Source: an uncultured Lutibacter sp.
GTDB taxonomy: Bacteria; Bacteroidota; Bacteroidia; Flavobacteriales; Flavobacteriaceae
Assembly (NCBI RefSeq): GCF_947495725.1
Contig: NZ_CANLZZ010000002.1
Location: 186,001-250,000, forward strand
Direction: 5' to 3'
DNA length: 64,000 bases
Shown here: one piece after another, positions 8,335-19,500 of the stretch
Numbering within the stretch: the first letter of the stretch is position 1
Layout: each line of letters opens with the position of its first letter
The notes under the pieces: model-generated
Database searches by the model: none
What the model saw: only the letters and a program-made list of their open reading frames with translations
What the model was told of the DNA's origin: nothing
Program-made: the position numbers and the translations under genes

Positions 8335-9447
8335 ATGAAACTAATAAAAACAATATTAATTTTAGTTTTTTTTGTACTATTTTCTTGTGTCGAAAAAGTA
8401 GAAGTTCAAAAAAAAACAAATCCAAAAAATGTAATTTTATTAATTGCCGATGGTACTGGATTAGCACAAGTATCAACAGCTTTTTATTTTAAGGAAACTT
8501 CGCCAAATTATGGTCGTTTTAAAAATATTGGTCTAATTAATACATCATCGGCAAGTGATAGCATTACAGATTCTGCTGCAGGAGCAACAGCCTTTTCAAG
8601 TGGAGAAAAAACATATAACGGAGCTATTGGTGTAAATACAGATTCTGTAGCCATTGAAAATATAGTAGAAGTTATTTCTTTGAAAAATATTAAAACTGGA
8701 TTAATTGCAACTTCTTCAATTACACATGCAACGCCAGCAGCTTTTTATGCACATTCATTAAGTCGAAATTTAGCTGAAGATATTGCCTTAGATTTGGTAG
8801 CTTCAGATGTTGATTTTTTTGCAGCTGGTGGTTTAAAATATTTTAACAAACGAAAGGATCAACGTAATTTATTAAAAGAGTTAGAGTCTAAAGAATTTGT
8901 TATGGACACTATTGCGTTAGATAGCTTTAATAACATAAATGACGCTCAAAAAGTAGGATTTTTATTGGCTCAAGATGGGATGCCTAAAATGACTGAAAAT
9001 AGAGGTGATTTTTTAGAAAATGCCACAGATTTAGGTATAAAATTTTTAAGTAAGAACAACTCCAACTTTTTTATGATGGTAGAGGGTTCTCAAATAGACT
9101 GGGGAGGTCATTCAAATGACGGAAATTACGTAGTTACAGAATTATTAGATTTTGATGATGCTGTTGGTAAGGCATTAGATTTTGCTGAGAAAGATGGAAA
9201 TACCTTAGTGGTTGTAACCGGAGATCACGAAACCGGAGGTTTATCCTTGTCTTCAAACCAGAAAGTAAACCAACATGGTACGGAATATAGTGATTATAAC
9301 GATGTTAATTTAACCTTTTCCACTCACGGACATTCAACAACGTTGATTCCTGTTTTTGCCTTTGGACCAGGATCAGAAGAATTTCAAGGCATTTATCAAA
9401 ACAATGATATTTATAAAAAAATAATGAAAATTACTGGTTGGAAATAA
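8335..9447 (+). CDS. Alkaline phosphatase, exported lipoprotein
   Basis: 370 aa. The signal peptide ends in a lipobox LFSC with Cys18 as the lipidation site, so the protein is membrane-anchored outside the cytoplasm. Family hallmarks are visible: LLIADGTG (metal ligand Asp39), TDSAAGATA (nucleophile Ser80 forming the phosphoseryl intermediate), EGSQIDWGGH, VTGDHETGG and THGHST (Zn/Mg ligands). It hydrolyses phosphate monoesters and would release phosphate for uptake. At 370 aa it is a compact PhoA-type enzyme. It is transcribed alone from the promoter at 8308, with a weak hairpin downstream. No Pho box can be recognised by eye. Confidence 0.93.
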   Translation: MKLIKTILILVFFVLFSCVEKVEVQKKTNPKNVILLIADGTGLAQVSTAFYFKETSPNYGRFKNIGLINTSSASDSITDSAAGATAFSSGEKTYNGAIGVNTDSVAIENIVEVISLKNIKTGLIATSSITHATPAAFYAHSLSRNLAEDIALDLVASDVDFFAAGGLKYFNKRKDQRNLLKELESKEFVMDTIALDSFNNINDAQKVGFLLAQDGMPKMTENRGDFLENATDLGIKFLSKNNSNFFMMVEGSQIDWGGHSNDGNYVVTELLDFDDAVGKALDFAEKDGNTLVVVTGDHETGGLSLSSNQKVNQHGTEYSDYNDVNLTFSTHGHSTTLIPVFAFGPGSEEFQGIYQNNDIYKKIMKITGWK

Positions 9448-9487
9448 AACTATATTGTTGCGTTTAAAATAAGAGATTGATAGTAAT

Positions 9488-9510
9488 ACTTAACATTTAT
9501 GTTGAGTTTT
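9488..9510 (+). terminator. Possible weak terminator after alkaline phosphatase
   Basis: A 9-bp stem with one G-T pair (ACTTAACAT / ATGTTGAGT, 2-nt loop) followed by TTT. It is AT-rich and therefore weak. Confidence 0.4.
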
Positions 9511-9529
9511 ATAATGAAAAAAAATCCAG

Positions 9530-9537
9530 TATTTTTG
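9530..9537 (+). promoter_or_regulatory. -7 promoter element for queG
   Basis: TATTTTTG, an exact TAnnTTTG, ending only 7 bp before the queG ATG at 9545. If it is used, the mRNA would be leaderless or nearly so. Confidence 0.5.
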
Positions 9538-9544
9538 CTGTTTT

Positions 9545-10471
9545 ATGAATCTAGAGCAAACATATTCAAATGCTATTAAACAAGAAGCAAAACGCTTAGG
9601 ATTTGAAAGTTGCGGTATAGCAAAAGCTGATTTTTTAGAAGAGGAAGCAACTAATTTAGAATTGTGGTTAAAAAACGATTATCATGGTAAAATGTCCTAT
9701 ATGGAAAATTACTTTGATAAACGTCTTGATCCACGTTTGTTGGTTGAAGGAGCAAAATCTGTAATTACACTTTCTTTTAATTATTTTCCAAAAGAAATAC
9801 AAAATAAAGATTCTTATAAGGTTGCGAAATACGCTTATGGAGAAGATTATCATCACGTTTTAAAATCTAAGTTAAAAGAACTTTCTTTTTTTATTCAAAA
9901 TGAAATAGGAGAAGTAAATGGTAGAGCTTTTGTAGATTCAGCTCCTGTTTTGGAAAGAGCTTGGGCGCAAAAAAGTGGGCTGGGTTGGAGAGGGAAACAT
10001 TCATTGTTAATTCAAAAAAATAAAGGCTCATTTTTCTTTTTAGCTGAATTAATTCTAGATTTAGAACTGGCATATGATAATCCTTTTATAACTGATCATT
10101 GTGGAAAATGCACAAAGTGCATTGATGTTTGTCCAACCAAAGCAATATTACCAAACAATACTGTTGATGGTTCAAAATGTATTTCATATTATACTATAGA
10201 ATTAAAAGAAGAAATTCCTTCTTCAGAAAAAGGGAAATTTGAAGATTGGATGTTTGGTTGTGATCTTTGCCAGGATGTTTGCCCATGGAACCGGTTTTCA
10301 AAATCACATTCCGAAAAAAAATTTAATCCACATCCAGATTTATTATACATGACAAAAAACGATTGGAATGAGATTACTGAAACTGCATTTAAACAAGTAT
10401 TTAAAAAATCAGCAGTAAAACGAGCAAAGTTCTCTGGATTAAATCGTAATATCTCTTTTTTAAAGTCGTAA
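9545..10471 (+). CDS. queG: Epoxyqueuosine reductase QueG
   Basis: 308 aa, the normal length. It has the cobalamin-dependent N-terminal domain with [10 protein letters not shown] (catalytic Asp), the [10 protein letters not shown] segment, and a C-terminal pair of [4Fe-4S] clusters with [12 protein letters not shown] and [12 protein letters not shown] plus an isolated Cys in SKCISYYT. It reduces epoxyqueuosine to queuosine in tRNAs with GUN anticodons, the last step of queuosine synthesis. The tRNA-Asn(GUU) at 37176 in this window is one of the four natural substrates. The gene appears monocistronic. Confidence 0.95.
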   Translation: MNLEQTYSNAIKQEAKRLGFESCGIAKADFLEEEATNLELWLKNDYHGKMSYMENYFDKRLDPRLLVEGAKSVITLSFNYFPKEIQNKDSYKVAKYAYGEDYHHVLKSKLKELSFFIQNEIGEVNGRAFVDSAPVLERAWAQKSGLGWRGKHSLLIQKNKGSFFFLAELILDLELAYDNPFITDHCGKCTKCIDVCPTKAILPNNTVDGSKCISYYTIELKEEIPSSEKGKFEDWMFGCDLCQDVCPWNRFSKSHSEKKFNPHPDLLYMTKNDWNEITETAFKQVFKKSAVKRAKFSGLNRNISFLKS

Positions 10472-10549
10472 TGATTTAGTCGTTTTTAACTGTTGTTTTT
10501 AATATGTTATAAATATTACATTTTAGGAATAAAAAAATGTAATCACACG

Positions 10550-10577
10550 TTGTTTTATTGATTAATTGATAAATTTG
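10550..10577 (+). promoter_or_regulatory. Promoter of the maeB-ruvA-sprA-gcvH gene group
   Basis: -33 TTG at 10550-10552, a 17-bp spacer, and -7 TAAATTTG at 10570-10577. Both elements and the spacing match the Bacteroidota housekeeping consensus. Transcription should start near 10584, giving a leader of about 17 nt. Confidence 0.7.
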
Positions 10578-10600
10578 TTTCAATCAATTTAAATAACATA

Positions 10601-12904
10601 ATGAAGAATTCGAAGAAAAGAAGTGAGGCGTTGGCTTATCATGCAGAGCCAACACCAGGAAAGATACAAGTAGTTCCTACTAAAAAATATGCAACCCAGA
10701 AAGATTTATCCTTGGCATATTCACCTGGAGTTGCAGAGCCTTGTTTAGCAATTGAAGAAAACCCTGAAGATGCCTATAAATATACTTCAAAAGGTAATTT
10801 AGTAGCTGTTATTTCAAATGGAACAGCAGTTTTAGGATTAGGAGATATTGGAGCCCTGGCAGGGAAACCTGTTATGGAAGGAAAAGGATTGCTTTTTAAA
10901 ATATTTGCAGATATTGATGTTTTTGATATTGAAGTTGATACAAAAGATGTAGATAAATTTATTGAAACAGTAAAAAATATTGCACCAACTTTTGGAGGAA
11001 TTAACCTTGAAGATATTAAAGCTCCTGAAGCTTTTGAAATAGAACGAAGGCTAAAAGAAGAATTGGATATTCCGGTAATGCACGATGATCAACACGGAAC
11101 AGCAATTATTTCAGCAGCGGCATTAAAAAATGCAGTTGAAATTGCAGGTAAAAATATTTCAGAAGTGAAAATTGTTGTAAATGGAGCAGGTGCAGCAGCC
11201 GTTTCTTGTTCGCGTTTGTATTTAGCAATTGGAGCTAAAAAGGAAAATTTAGTAATGTGCGACAGTAAAGGAGTTATTAGAACAAATAGAGATAATTTAA
11301 CACCTCAAAAAACAGAGTTTGCTACAGATAAAGAATTAGAAACTTTGGAAGATGCAATGGTTAATGCCGATGTTTTTATTGGTTTATCAATTGCCGATGT
11401 TGTTACTCCAGAAATGTTATTGTCTATGGCAAATGACCCAATTGTATTTGCTATGGCAAATCCAAATCCAGAAATGGAATATAATTTAGCTGTAAGTACT
11501 CGTAAAGATGTGATTATGGCAACTGGTCGTTCCGATCATCCTAATCAGGTAAATAATGTGTTAGGATTTCCATTTATTTTTAGAGGAGCTTTAGACGTGA
11601 GAGCTACTAAAATTAATGAAGAAATGAAAATTGCAGCTGTACATGCCTTAGCAAATTTAGCTAAAGAAAGTGTACCTGAGCAAGTGAATATTACTTATGG
11701 AGAAACTAATATTCAGTACGGGAGAGAATATATTATTCCAAAACCATTTGATTCTAGATTAATCACCGAAATACCTCCAGCGGTTGCAAAAGCCGCAATG
11801 GAAACAGGAGTGGCTAAAAAACCAATTGCCGATTGGGATGCTTATAAAGAAGAGTTAGCAGAAAGGTTGGGTACTGGAAGTAAGTTAATGCGTTTGCTTA
11901 TGTCAAGAGCTAAAGCAAATCCAAAAAGTGTTGTTTTTGCTGAAGCGGACCACTTAAATGTTTTAAAAGCAGCTCAAATTGTTTATGATGATGGTATTGC
12001 AATACCAATTCTTTTAGGAGATAAAGAGGTTATTGAAGAGTTAAAACAAGAACTTAATTTTGATGCAGACCTGCAAATAATAGATCCAAAATCGGATGAA
12101 GAAAAAGAGAGAAGAACTAGATTTGCGAAGGCTTATTGGGAAAAAGCACAAAGAGATGGAATTACCTTGCTAGAGGCTCAAAAATGGATGCGTGAACGTA
12201 ATTATTTTGCAGCCATGATGGTAAATGAAGGAGAAGCTGATGCTTTGGTTTCAGGATATTCTAGAAGCTTTCCTACTGTTGCAAAACCAATAATTGAGTT
12301 AATTGGAATGGAAGATGGTGTTCAACGTGTTTCTGCCACAAGTATTCTAATTACAGATAGAGGGCCATTATTTTTCTCGGATACAGCTTTTAATATAAAC
12401 CCAAATGCCGAAGAGTTGGTTCAAATTTCAAGAATGACACATAGAGTTATGAAATTATTTGGTATAGACCCTGTGTTGGCAATGTTATCATATTCAAACT
12501 TTGGTTCAGCAAAATCAAAATCGGCTAATAAAGGTTCAGAAGCCATAGAAATGCTTCATGGTAATTTTCCAGAAATTAATATTGATGGAGAAATTCAAGC
12601 AGATTTTGCTTTAAGTAGAACTTTGAGAGGAGAAACTTTTCCATTTACAAAAATTCATAATAAAAAAGTAAACGGATTAATATTTCCAAACCTTAATGCT
12701 TCAAATATTAGTCATAAAATAATTAAAAGTCTAAATAAATCTGAAGTGATTGGGCCTATTGCAATGGGGCTTAAAAAACCTGTTCAAATATTACAGCTTG
12801 GTTCTAGTGTAGATGAGATAGTAAATATGGTTTGTGTAGCCGTTATCGATGCGCAAGAAAATGCTAAAAATAATAAAGAATATTTTACTACATTTGGGGG
12901 ATAA
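10601..12904 (+). CDS. maeB: NADP-dependent malic enzyme (malate dehydrogenase, decarboxylating) with PTA-like domain
   Basis: 767 aa, the size of MaeB-type enzymes. Residues ~1-420 form the malic enzyme part, with [28 protein letters not shown] and the nucleotide-binding [12 protein letters not shown]. Residues ~430-760 are a phosphotransacetylase-like domain that in characterised MaeB enzymes is regulatory, sensing acetyl-CoA, and not catalytic. It converts malate to pyruvate with CO2 release and NADPH formation. It is first in a tightly packed group; ruvA begins 14 bp downstream. Confidence 0.95.
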   Translation: MKNSKKRSEALAYHAEPTPGKIQVVPTKKYATQKDLSLAYSPGVAEPCLAIEENPEDAYKYTSKGNLVAVISNGTAVLGLGDIGALAGKPVMEGKGLLFKIFADIDVFDIEVDTKDVDKFIETVKNIAPTFGGINLEDIKAPEAFEIERRLKEELDIPVMHDDQHGTAIISAAALKNAVEIAGKNISEVKIVVNGAGAAAVSCSRLYLAIGAKKENLVMCDSKGVIRTNRDNLTPQKTEFATDKELETLEDAMVNADVFIGLSIADVVTPEMLLSMANDPIVFAMANPNPEMEYNLAVSTRKDVIMATGRSDHPNQVNNVLGFPFIFRGALDVRATKINEEMKIAAVHALANLAKESVPEQVNITYGETNIQYGREYIIPKPFDSRLITEIPPAVAKAAMETGVAKKPIADWDAYKEELAERLGTGSKLMRLLMSRAKANPKSVVFAEADHLNVLKAAQIVYDDGIAIPILLGDKEVIEELKQELNFDADLQIIDPKSDEEKERRTRFAKAYWEKAQRDGITLLEAQKWMRERNYFAAMMVNEGEADALVSGYSRSFPTVAKPIIELIGMEDGVQRVSATSILITDRGPLFFSDTAFNINPNAEELVQISRMTHRVMKLFGIDPVLAMLSYSNFGSAKSKSANKGSEAIEMLHGNFPEINIDGEIQADFALSRTLRGETFPFTKIHNKKVNGLIFPNLNASNISHKIIKSLNKSEVIGPIAMGLKKPVQILQLGSSVDEIVNMVCVAVIDAQENAKNNKEYFTTFGG

Positions 12905-12918
12905 CACCCATAGGTAAA

Positions 12919-13503
12919 ATGATTACTCATTTAAAAGGAAAATTAGTAGAGAAAAACCCTACATACGCTGTAGTTGAAACCAATGGTGTAGGGTATTTAT
13001 TGCATATTTCACTAAATACATTTTCAAAGTTGGAAGACCTGGAAAATGTATTTTTGTTTACCCATTTTTATGTAAAAGAAGATGCTCATACGTTGTTTGG
13101 TTTTTTCGATAAAGTAGAACGTGAAATTTTTAGGTTATTAATATCTGTTTCGGGTGTTGGGCCTAGTATTGCGAGAACTATGCTTTCTTCAATGTCAACC
13201 GATGAAATTCAGCAGGCAATTGCATCAGGTAATGTAGGTGTTATTCAGTCAGTAAAAGGAATTGGTGCAAAAACAGCTCAAAGAGTTATAATAGATTTAA
13301 AAGATAAAATATCAAAAACCTTTTCAATTGAGGGCGAAATTTCAAGTATTGCAAGCAATACTAATAAAGATGAAGCGTTAACAGCATTAGAAGTTTTAGG
13401 TTTTAATAAAAAACTTAGTGAAAAAGCTTTAGATAAGATTTTATTAGAAGATGCGGACGTTACTGTTGAAATTTTAATTAAAAAAGCGCTTAAAAATTTA
13501 TAA
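12919..13503 (+). CDS. ruvA: Holliday junction branch migration protein RuvA
   Basis: 194 aa. It has the N-terminal OB fold (MITHLKGKLVEKNPTYAVVE), two helix-hairpin-helix motifs (VSGVGPSIARTMLS and VKGIGAKTAQRVIIDLK) and a C-terminal RuvB-binding domain (EALTALEVLGFN). RuvA binds four-way junctions and positions RuvB for branch migration. It is followed 3 bp later by sprA, a neighbour pair common in Flavobacteriia. Confidence 0.97.
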   Translation: MITHLKGKLVEKNPTYAVVETNGVGYLLHISLNTFSKLEDLENVFLFTHFYVKEDAHTLFGFFDKVEREIFRLLISVSGVGPSIARTMLSSMSTDEIQQAIASGNVGVIQSVKGIGAKTAQRVIIDLKDKISKTFSIEGEISSIASNTNKDEALTALEVLGFNKKLSEKALDKILLEDADVTVEILIKKALKNL

Positions 13504-13506
13504 GAT

Positions 13507-16500
13507 TTGAAAAATAAACCAATTATATTTAAAGCATATATAATCCTTTTTTTATTGTTGTTTTATCAAACAACAATATTTGCTCAAGCACCGCCAGTTA
13601 AGAATTTAAGCGATACTTTAAAAGTTGAACAGGTTGGTGATTCAACAAAATTAAAATACCCATTTAAAAGTAATCAAGAAGGAGGTTTGTTTCTATCGGA
13701 TCCTGCAAAATCTGAAATAATATACGATACAGATTTAGGTAAATATGTAATTGTTGAGAAAATAGGGGATTATTATTTAAAGCGCCCTGTTTATATGTCT
13801 CAAGAGGAGTATAAGAAATACAAGCTTAAGAAAGACATGTTGCAGTATTATAAAAATAAAATTAGTGCAACAAACAGTAAAAAATTAGGGAGCGCAGATG
13901 CTCAAAAGAATTTACTTCCAACATATTACGTAGAATCAGACTTTTTTCAGTCTATTTTTGGAGGTAATACTATAGAGGTAAACCCACAAGGTTCTGTTTT
14001 AGTAAAGATGGGAATATTGTACCAAAAGGTTGATAATCCACAATTATCAGAAAGAAATAGAAGTAGTTTTACTTTTGACTTCGACCAAGAAATAAGTGCA
14101 AGTATTCAAGCGAAAGTTGGAACACGATTAAAAGTAGGAGCACAATACGATACACAATCAACCTTTAACTTTCAAAATCAAATTAAATTAGAATACAATC
14201 CAACAGAAGACGATATTTTACAAAAAATAGAAGTTGGAAATGTAAGTATGCCTTTAAAAAATTCTTTAATTGTTGGTGCTCAAAGTTTATTTGGTGTTAA
14301 AACGCAACTTCAATTTGGAAAAACAACAGTAACAGGTGTATTTGCTGAGCAAAAATCACAAACAAGATCAGTGGCAGCAGAAGGTGGCTCCACTATCCAA
14401 GAGTTTGAATTACAAGCAACAGATTATGACTCGAATAGGCATTTCTTTATTTCCCAATATTTTAGAGATAATTATAATGCGGCATTAAAAGATTATCCGT
14501 TAATAAACAGTCCAATAAATATTACAAGAATTGAAGTTTGGGTTACTAATAGAAATGCTACAACTGAAGATATAAGAAATATTGTAGCTTTATCTGATTT
14601 AGGAGAAGGTGATGCAACAAATATTGGGCCTGCAAATGTTACTCCGTCACCAGGTTTTCAATATCCTGAAAATGAAGCAAATGATATTAACTCAATTCTT
14701 GAAAGTAATAATCCGGTTAGAAAAATTTCTACAGTAGGAAATGGTCTTGCGCCATTTGCTATGCAGCAAGGTAGAGATTATTCTGTATTAGAGAACGCAA
14801 TAAAATTAAGTCCTGATGAGTTTCTTTTGCACCCTCAATTAGGTTTTATTTCACTGAATAGAAGATTGGCAGATTCTGATGTGTTAGCAGTTTCATTTGA
14901 ATATACTGTTAGCGGTGATTCTAAAGTTTATAGGGTTGGAGAATTAACAAGTGACGGTATTATTGCACCAGATAATATTGTTGTAAAATTATTAAGAAGT
15001 GAGATTATAAGTACAAAAATTCCTATGTGGGATTTAATGATGAAGAATGTATATTCTTTACAAACTTATAGAATGCAACAAGAAGGATTTAGATTGGAAT
15101 TATTGTATTCCGATGATGCAACGGGTGTTCCAATAAATATGCTGCAAAATGCGCAATCTCCAGGTATTTCAGATAGAACGCTATTAAATCTTTTAGATAT
15201 AGATAGACTTGATCAAAGTCAGTTTTCAGTACCAGAAGGCGATGGTTATTTTGATTATGTAGAAGGTGCAACTGTTAATTCGGAAAAAGGTTATATTATT
15301 TTTCCAACGATTGAACCATTTGGTAGTGATTTAGAATTGAAATTAACTGATGCTGCTGATGAACAATATATATTTAATGAACTATACGAAATAACACAGT
15401 CTGAAGCTCGAAATAATTTTCAGCAAAAGGATAAATATTTATTAAAAGGATATCACAAATCGGAAAGTGCAAATGGAATTCCATTGGGAGCATTTAATGT
15501 TCCACAAGGTTCGGTTAGAGTTACCACTGGAGGAAGAGAATTAGTTGAAGGTGTGGATTATGTAGTAGATTATCAAATGGGAAGAGTTCAAATTGTGAAT
15601 CCTAGTTTGGAGGCTTCTAACGCCCCTATACAAGTTTCTGTTGAAAACAATGCAGCCTTTAATTTACAAACAAAACGTTTTTTTGGAGTTGATATAGAGC
15701 ATAAATTTTCTGATAAATTAATTGCAGGAGCAACTTTTTTAAATTTAAATGAAAGACCAATTACCCAAAAAGCTCTATTTGGACAAGAGCCTATAAACAA
15801 TACCATTTTTGGGTTAAATGCCAATTATGGAACTGAAGTTCCGTTTTTAACCAAGTTAGCAAATAAATTGCCAAATATAGATACAGATTACGAATCTAAT
15901 TTTTCTATACGCGGAGATTTTGCTTATTTAAAACCGGGTTCTCCAAAACGAATTGAATTAGAAGGTGAGGCAACATCTTATGTGGATGATTTTGAAGGAT
16001 CTCAAATACCTTTAGAAATTAAATCGGTTCAACAATGGCATTTGGCAAGTACACCTCAATATCAAACTCAATTTGATTTAGGGGGAAATGCTTCAGACAT
16101 AACTTATGGATATAAAAGAGCCAAATTAGCTTGGTATATAATTGACCCTCTATTTTATGGTGGTTCATCTTTAAAACCTGGAAATATTGACAATACAGAA
16201 CTTTCAAGAGCAGAAGTTAGAAGAGTGAGATACGAAGAACTTTTTCCAGAACAAGATTTAGATTTAACACAGTCAACTATTGTTAGAACTTTTGATTTAG
16301 CTTATTTTCCAAATGAAAGAGGAAGTTATAATTACGATACAAATAATGTAGATGCCACTGGTAAGTTTACAAATCCAGAAGAAAGATGGGGAGGAATTAC
16401 AAGGGCATTAAATACTACCAATTTTGAACAATCGAATGTAGAATACATTCAGTTTTGGTTAATGGATCCTTACGATCATTATTCTATAACCAATGAAGAA

Positions 16501-19500
16501 GGACTTCCTACGGGTGTTAATCCAGCAGATCCATCGAACCAGGTGGGAGATTTATATTTTAACTTAGGTAATATTTCAGAAGATATTTTAAAAGATGGTA
16601 GAAAAATGTATGAAAATGGATTGCCAGAAGATCCATTAAGTACAAACAATACCGATGAAACTATGTGGGGTAAAATCCCTACAAATCAATCATTATTATA
16701 TGCTTTTAGTGATGATGATTCGGAACGATTGAATCAAGATATTGGTTTTGACGGTTTAAATGATGAAGAGGAAAGAGCGAAATTTGGAACTACATTTGGA
16801 GAAGATCCTGCAAATGATAATTACCAATATTTTAGAAGTTCGGAATATGATAATACCGATGCTTCCATAATAACTAGATACAAGAAATTTAACAATACTC
16901 AAGGAAATTCACCAACAAACAATTTATCTACAGAAAGTTACCCAACATCGGCAACTACTTATCCCGATACCGAGGATATTGATAAGGATCAAACAATGAA
17001 TTCTGTTGAAAGTTATTATCAGTATAAGGTTTCAATGAATAAAAATGATTTAACAGTTGGAAAAAATCATATTGTTGATGAAAAAACGGTGAGTGTTACT
17101 TTAGAAGATGGAAGTGTAAAGCAATTTAGATGGTTGCAATTTAGAATTCAGGTTAGTACTCCAGATGAGGTAGTAAATGATATTACGGGTTTTAATTCTA
17201 TTCGATTTATGCGAATGTTTTTAACAAAGTTTAAAATGCCAATAGTTTTGCGTTTTGGAGAAATTCAACTTGTAAGAGGTGATTGGAGAAGATTTACCAA
17301 AACTTTAGATGAAAATATTAGCACACCTCAAGATCTAACAAAAGATGAATTACAAAATTTTGAAGTAGGTGTAGTTAACATTCAGGAAAATGAAGATAGA
17401 AATCCTATTCCTTATGTGTTACCTCCAGGAATTAAAAGAGAAATTTTAAGAGGAAGTACAACTTTGCAAAAGCAAAATGAACAATCATTATCATTAAAAG
17501 TTACAGATTTAGAACCAAATGATACTCGTGCAATATATAAAAATGTAAGAGTTGATTTAAGAATGTATAAGCATTTAAAATTATTTCTCCACGCCGAAGG
17601 TGTGCAAACAAGACCACAAGTTCAAAATGAAGAATTAAAGGCAGTTATTAGAATAGGTAGTGACTTAAATGATAATTATTATCAAATTGAAAAGCTACTA
17701 ACAATTTCAGAATATGGAGCCTCTTCAGCGCTTGGTGTTTGGCCAGAAGAGAACAATATTGATGCTTTTTTAGAGTATTTAGGGAAATTGAAGTTATTGA
17801 GATTTGAAGAGGGAATTGCTCCAAATGAGGTTTACCCAGCCGATGGGGTTGTTTCGCCAATTGAAGATCTTGAAGGTTATGATATAAGAGTTAAAGGAAA
17901 CCCTAATTTATCTAATATTAGAACTATTATGTTAGGGGTTAAAAACGTTTCAAACTCTAGTCAAAGCGCAGAAGTATGGTTTAACGAAATGCGTGTATCA
18001 GAGTTTGATAATGAAGGAGGATGGGCAGCAGTTGTTAGTGCGGATGCTAACATAGCGGATTTTGCAGATGTTGCTGTAACCGGAAGAATGGAAACCAAAG
18101 GTTTTGGAGGTATTGAACAAAGAGTAAATGAAAGAAGTCAAGAGGATACAAAACTTTATGATTTAATTACAAATGTAAATGTAGGAAAGCTATTGCCAAA
18201 AACTTGGGGGGTTTCTTTACCTTTAAATTACAGTGTTTCGGAAGAAGTAAAAGACCCAAAATACGATGCTCAATATCAAGATGTTTTATTCGAAGAAACA
18301 ACAATTGAAAACAGTCCAAATAGGGAACAAAGTCAAGATTATACAAAAAGAAAAAGCATAAGTTTAATTAATGTTAGAAAAGAATTTAATCCTAATTCAG
18401 AGGCTAAACAACGTTTTTATAACATTGAAAATTTATCGGTATCATATGCATATAATGAAACATTCCATAGAGATTATAATGTCGAAAAATTTGTTGATCA
18501 AAATGTAAGAGCTTCGGCAAATTATAATTATAGCTTCGAACCTAAAAGTATAGAGCCATTTAAAAATTGGGAAGGTTTAAATAGTAAATATTTTAAATTT
18601 ATAAAAGATTTAAATATTAACTTAATTCCATCTACAATTGCAGTAAATTCAAATATATTTAGAACTTATAATGAGCAATTGTCTAGAAGTTTAATTGAAG
18701 GTTTACCTCAACTTCCAACACTTAAACAGCGATATTTCTTATTTGATTGGGATTATAGTATTGGTTATAATTTAACCAAGTCACTACAATTTAATTTTAG
18801 AGCAGCAAATAATCATATTTATGATGATTTTACGGCAGCAGATGAAATTCAAATTTTTGATAATTTCTTTTCAATGGGAAGGCCAGATCATTACCATCAA
18901 TCATTAAATGGGACCTATAAAATACCAATTGATAAATTACCACTGTTAGATTTTGTAAAAGCTGATTATAGTTATACGGCAGATTTTGATTGGCAAGCGG
19001 CTTCTCAATCTTATGTAGATAAAATTGGAAATGTAATTCAAAATTCTAACACGCATAATTTTGGTTTAGATGTAGATTTTAACAAGTTTTATAGAAATGT
19101 GGGATTAACTAAGTTGTTCAGTGGAAAAAAATCTAAATCATCAAAAAAAGAACTAGAATCTGCGATAAAAAGACCAACAACTAGAACATCGAGCAAAAAG
19201 AAATCAACAGGACAACAGTTTAAAGATGGATTTTATAACTTAATCACATCTGTTAAAAAAGCGCGATTTAATTATTCTGAAAATAATGGAACTTTTTTAC
19301 CTGGATATGTGCCTGAAATAGGGTTTTTAGGACAAGATAACTTTAATGGAGGCGTTGCTCCATCATTAGGTTTTGTTTTTGGTAGTCAAATTGATATTAG
19401 ACAACGAGCTTTGGAAAACGGATGGTTAATTTCTAGAGAAGAAGATGATCCTTACTATAATAAAACTTACAGTAGAACGCATATGAATAAATTTGATATG

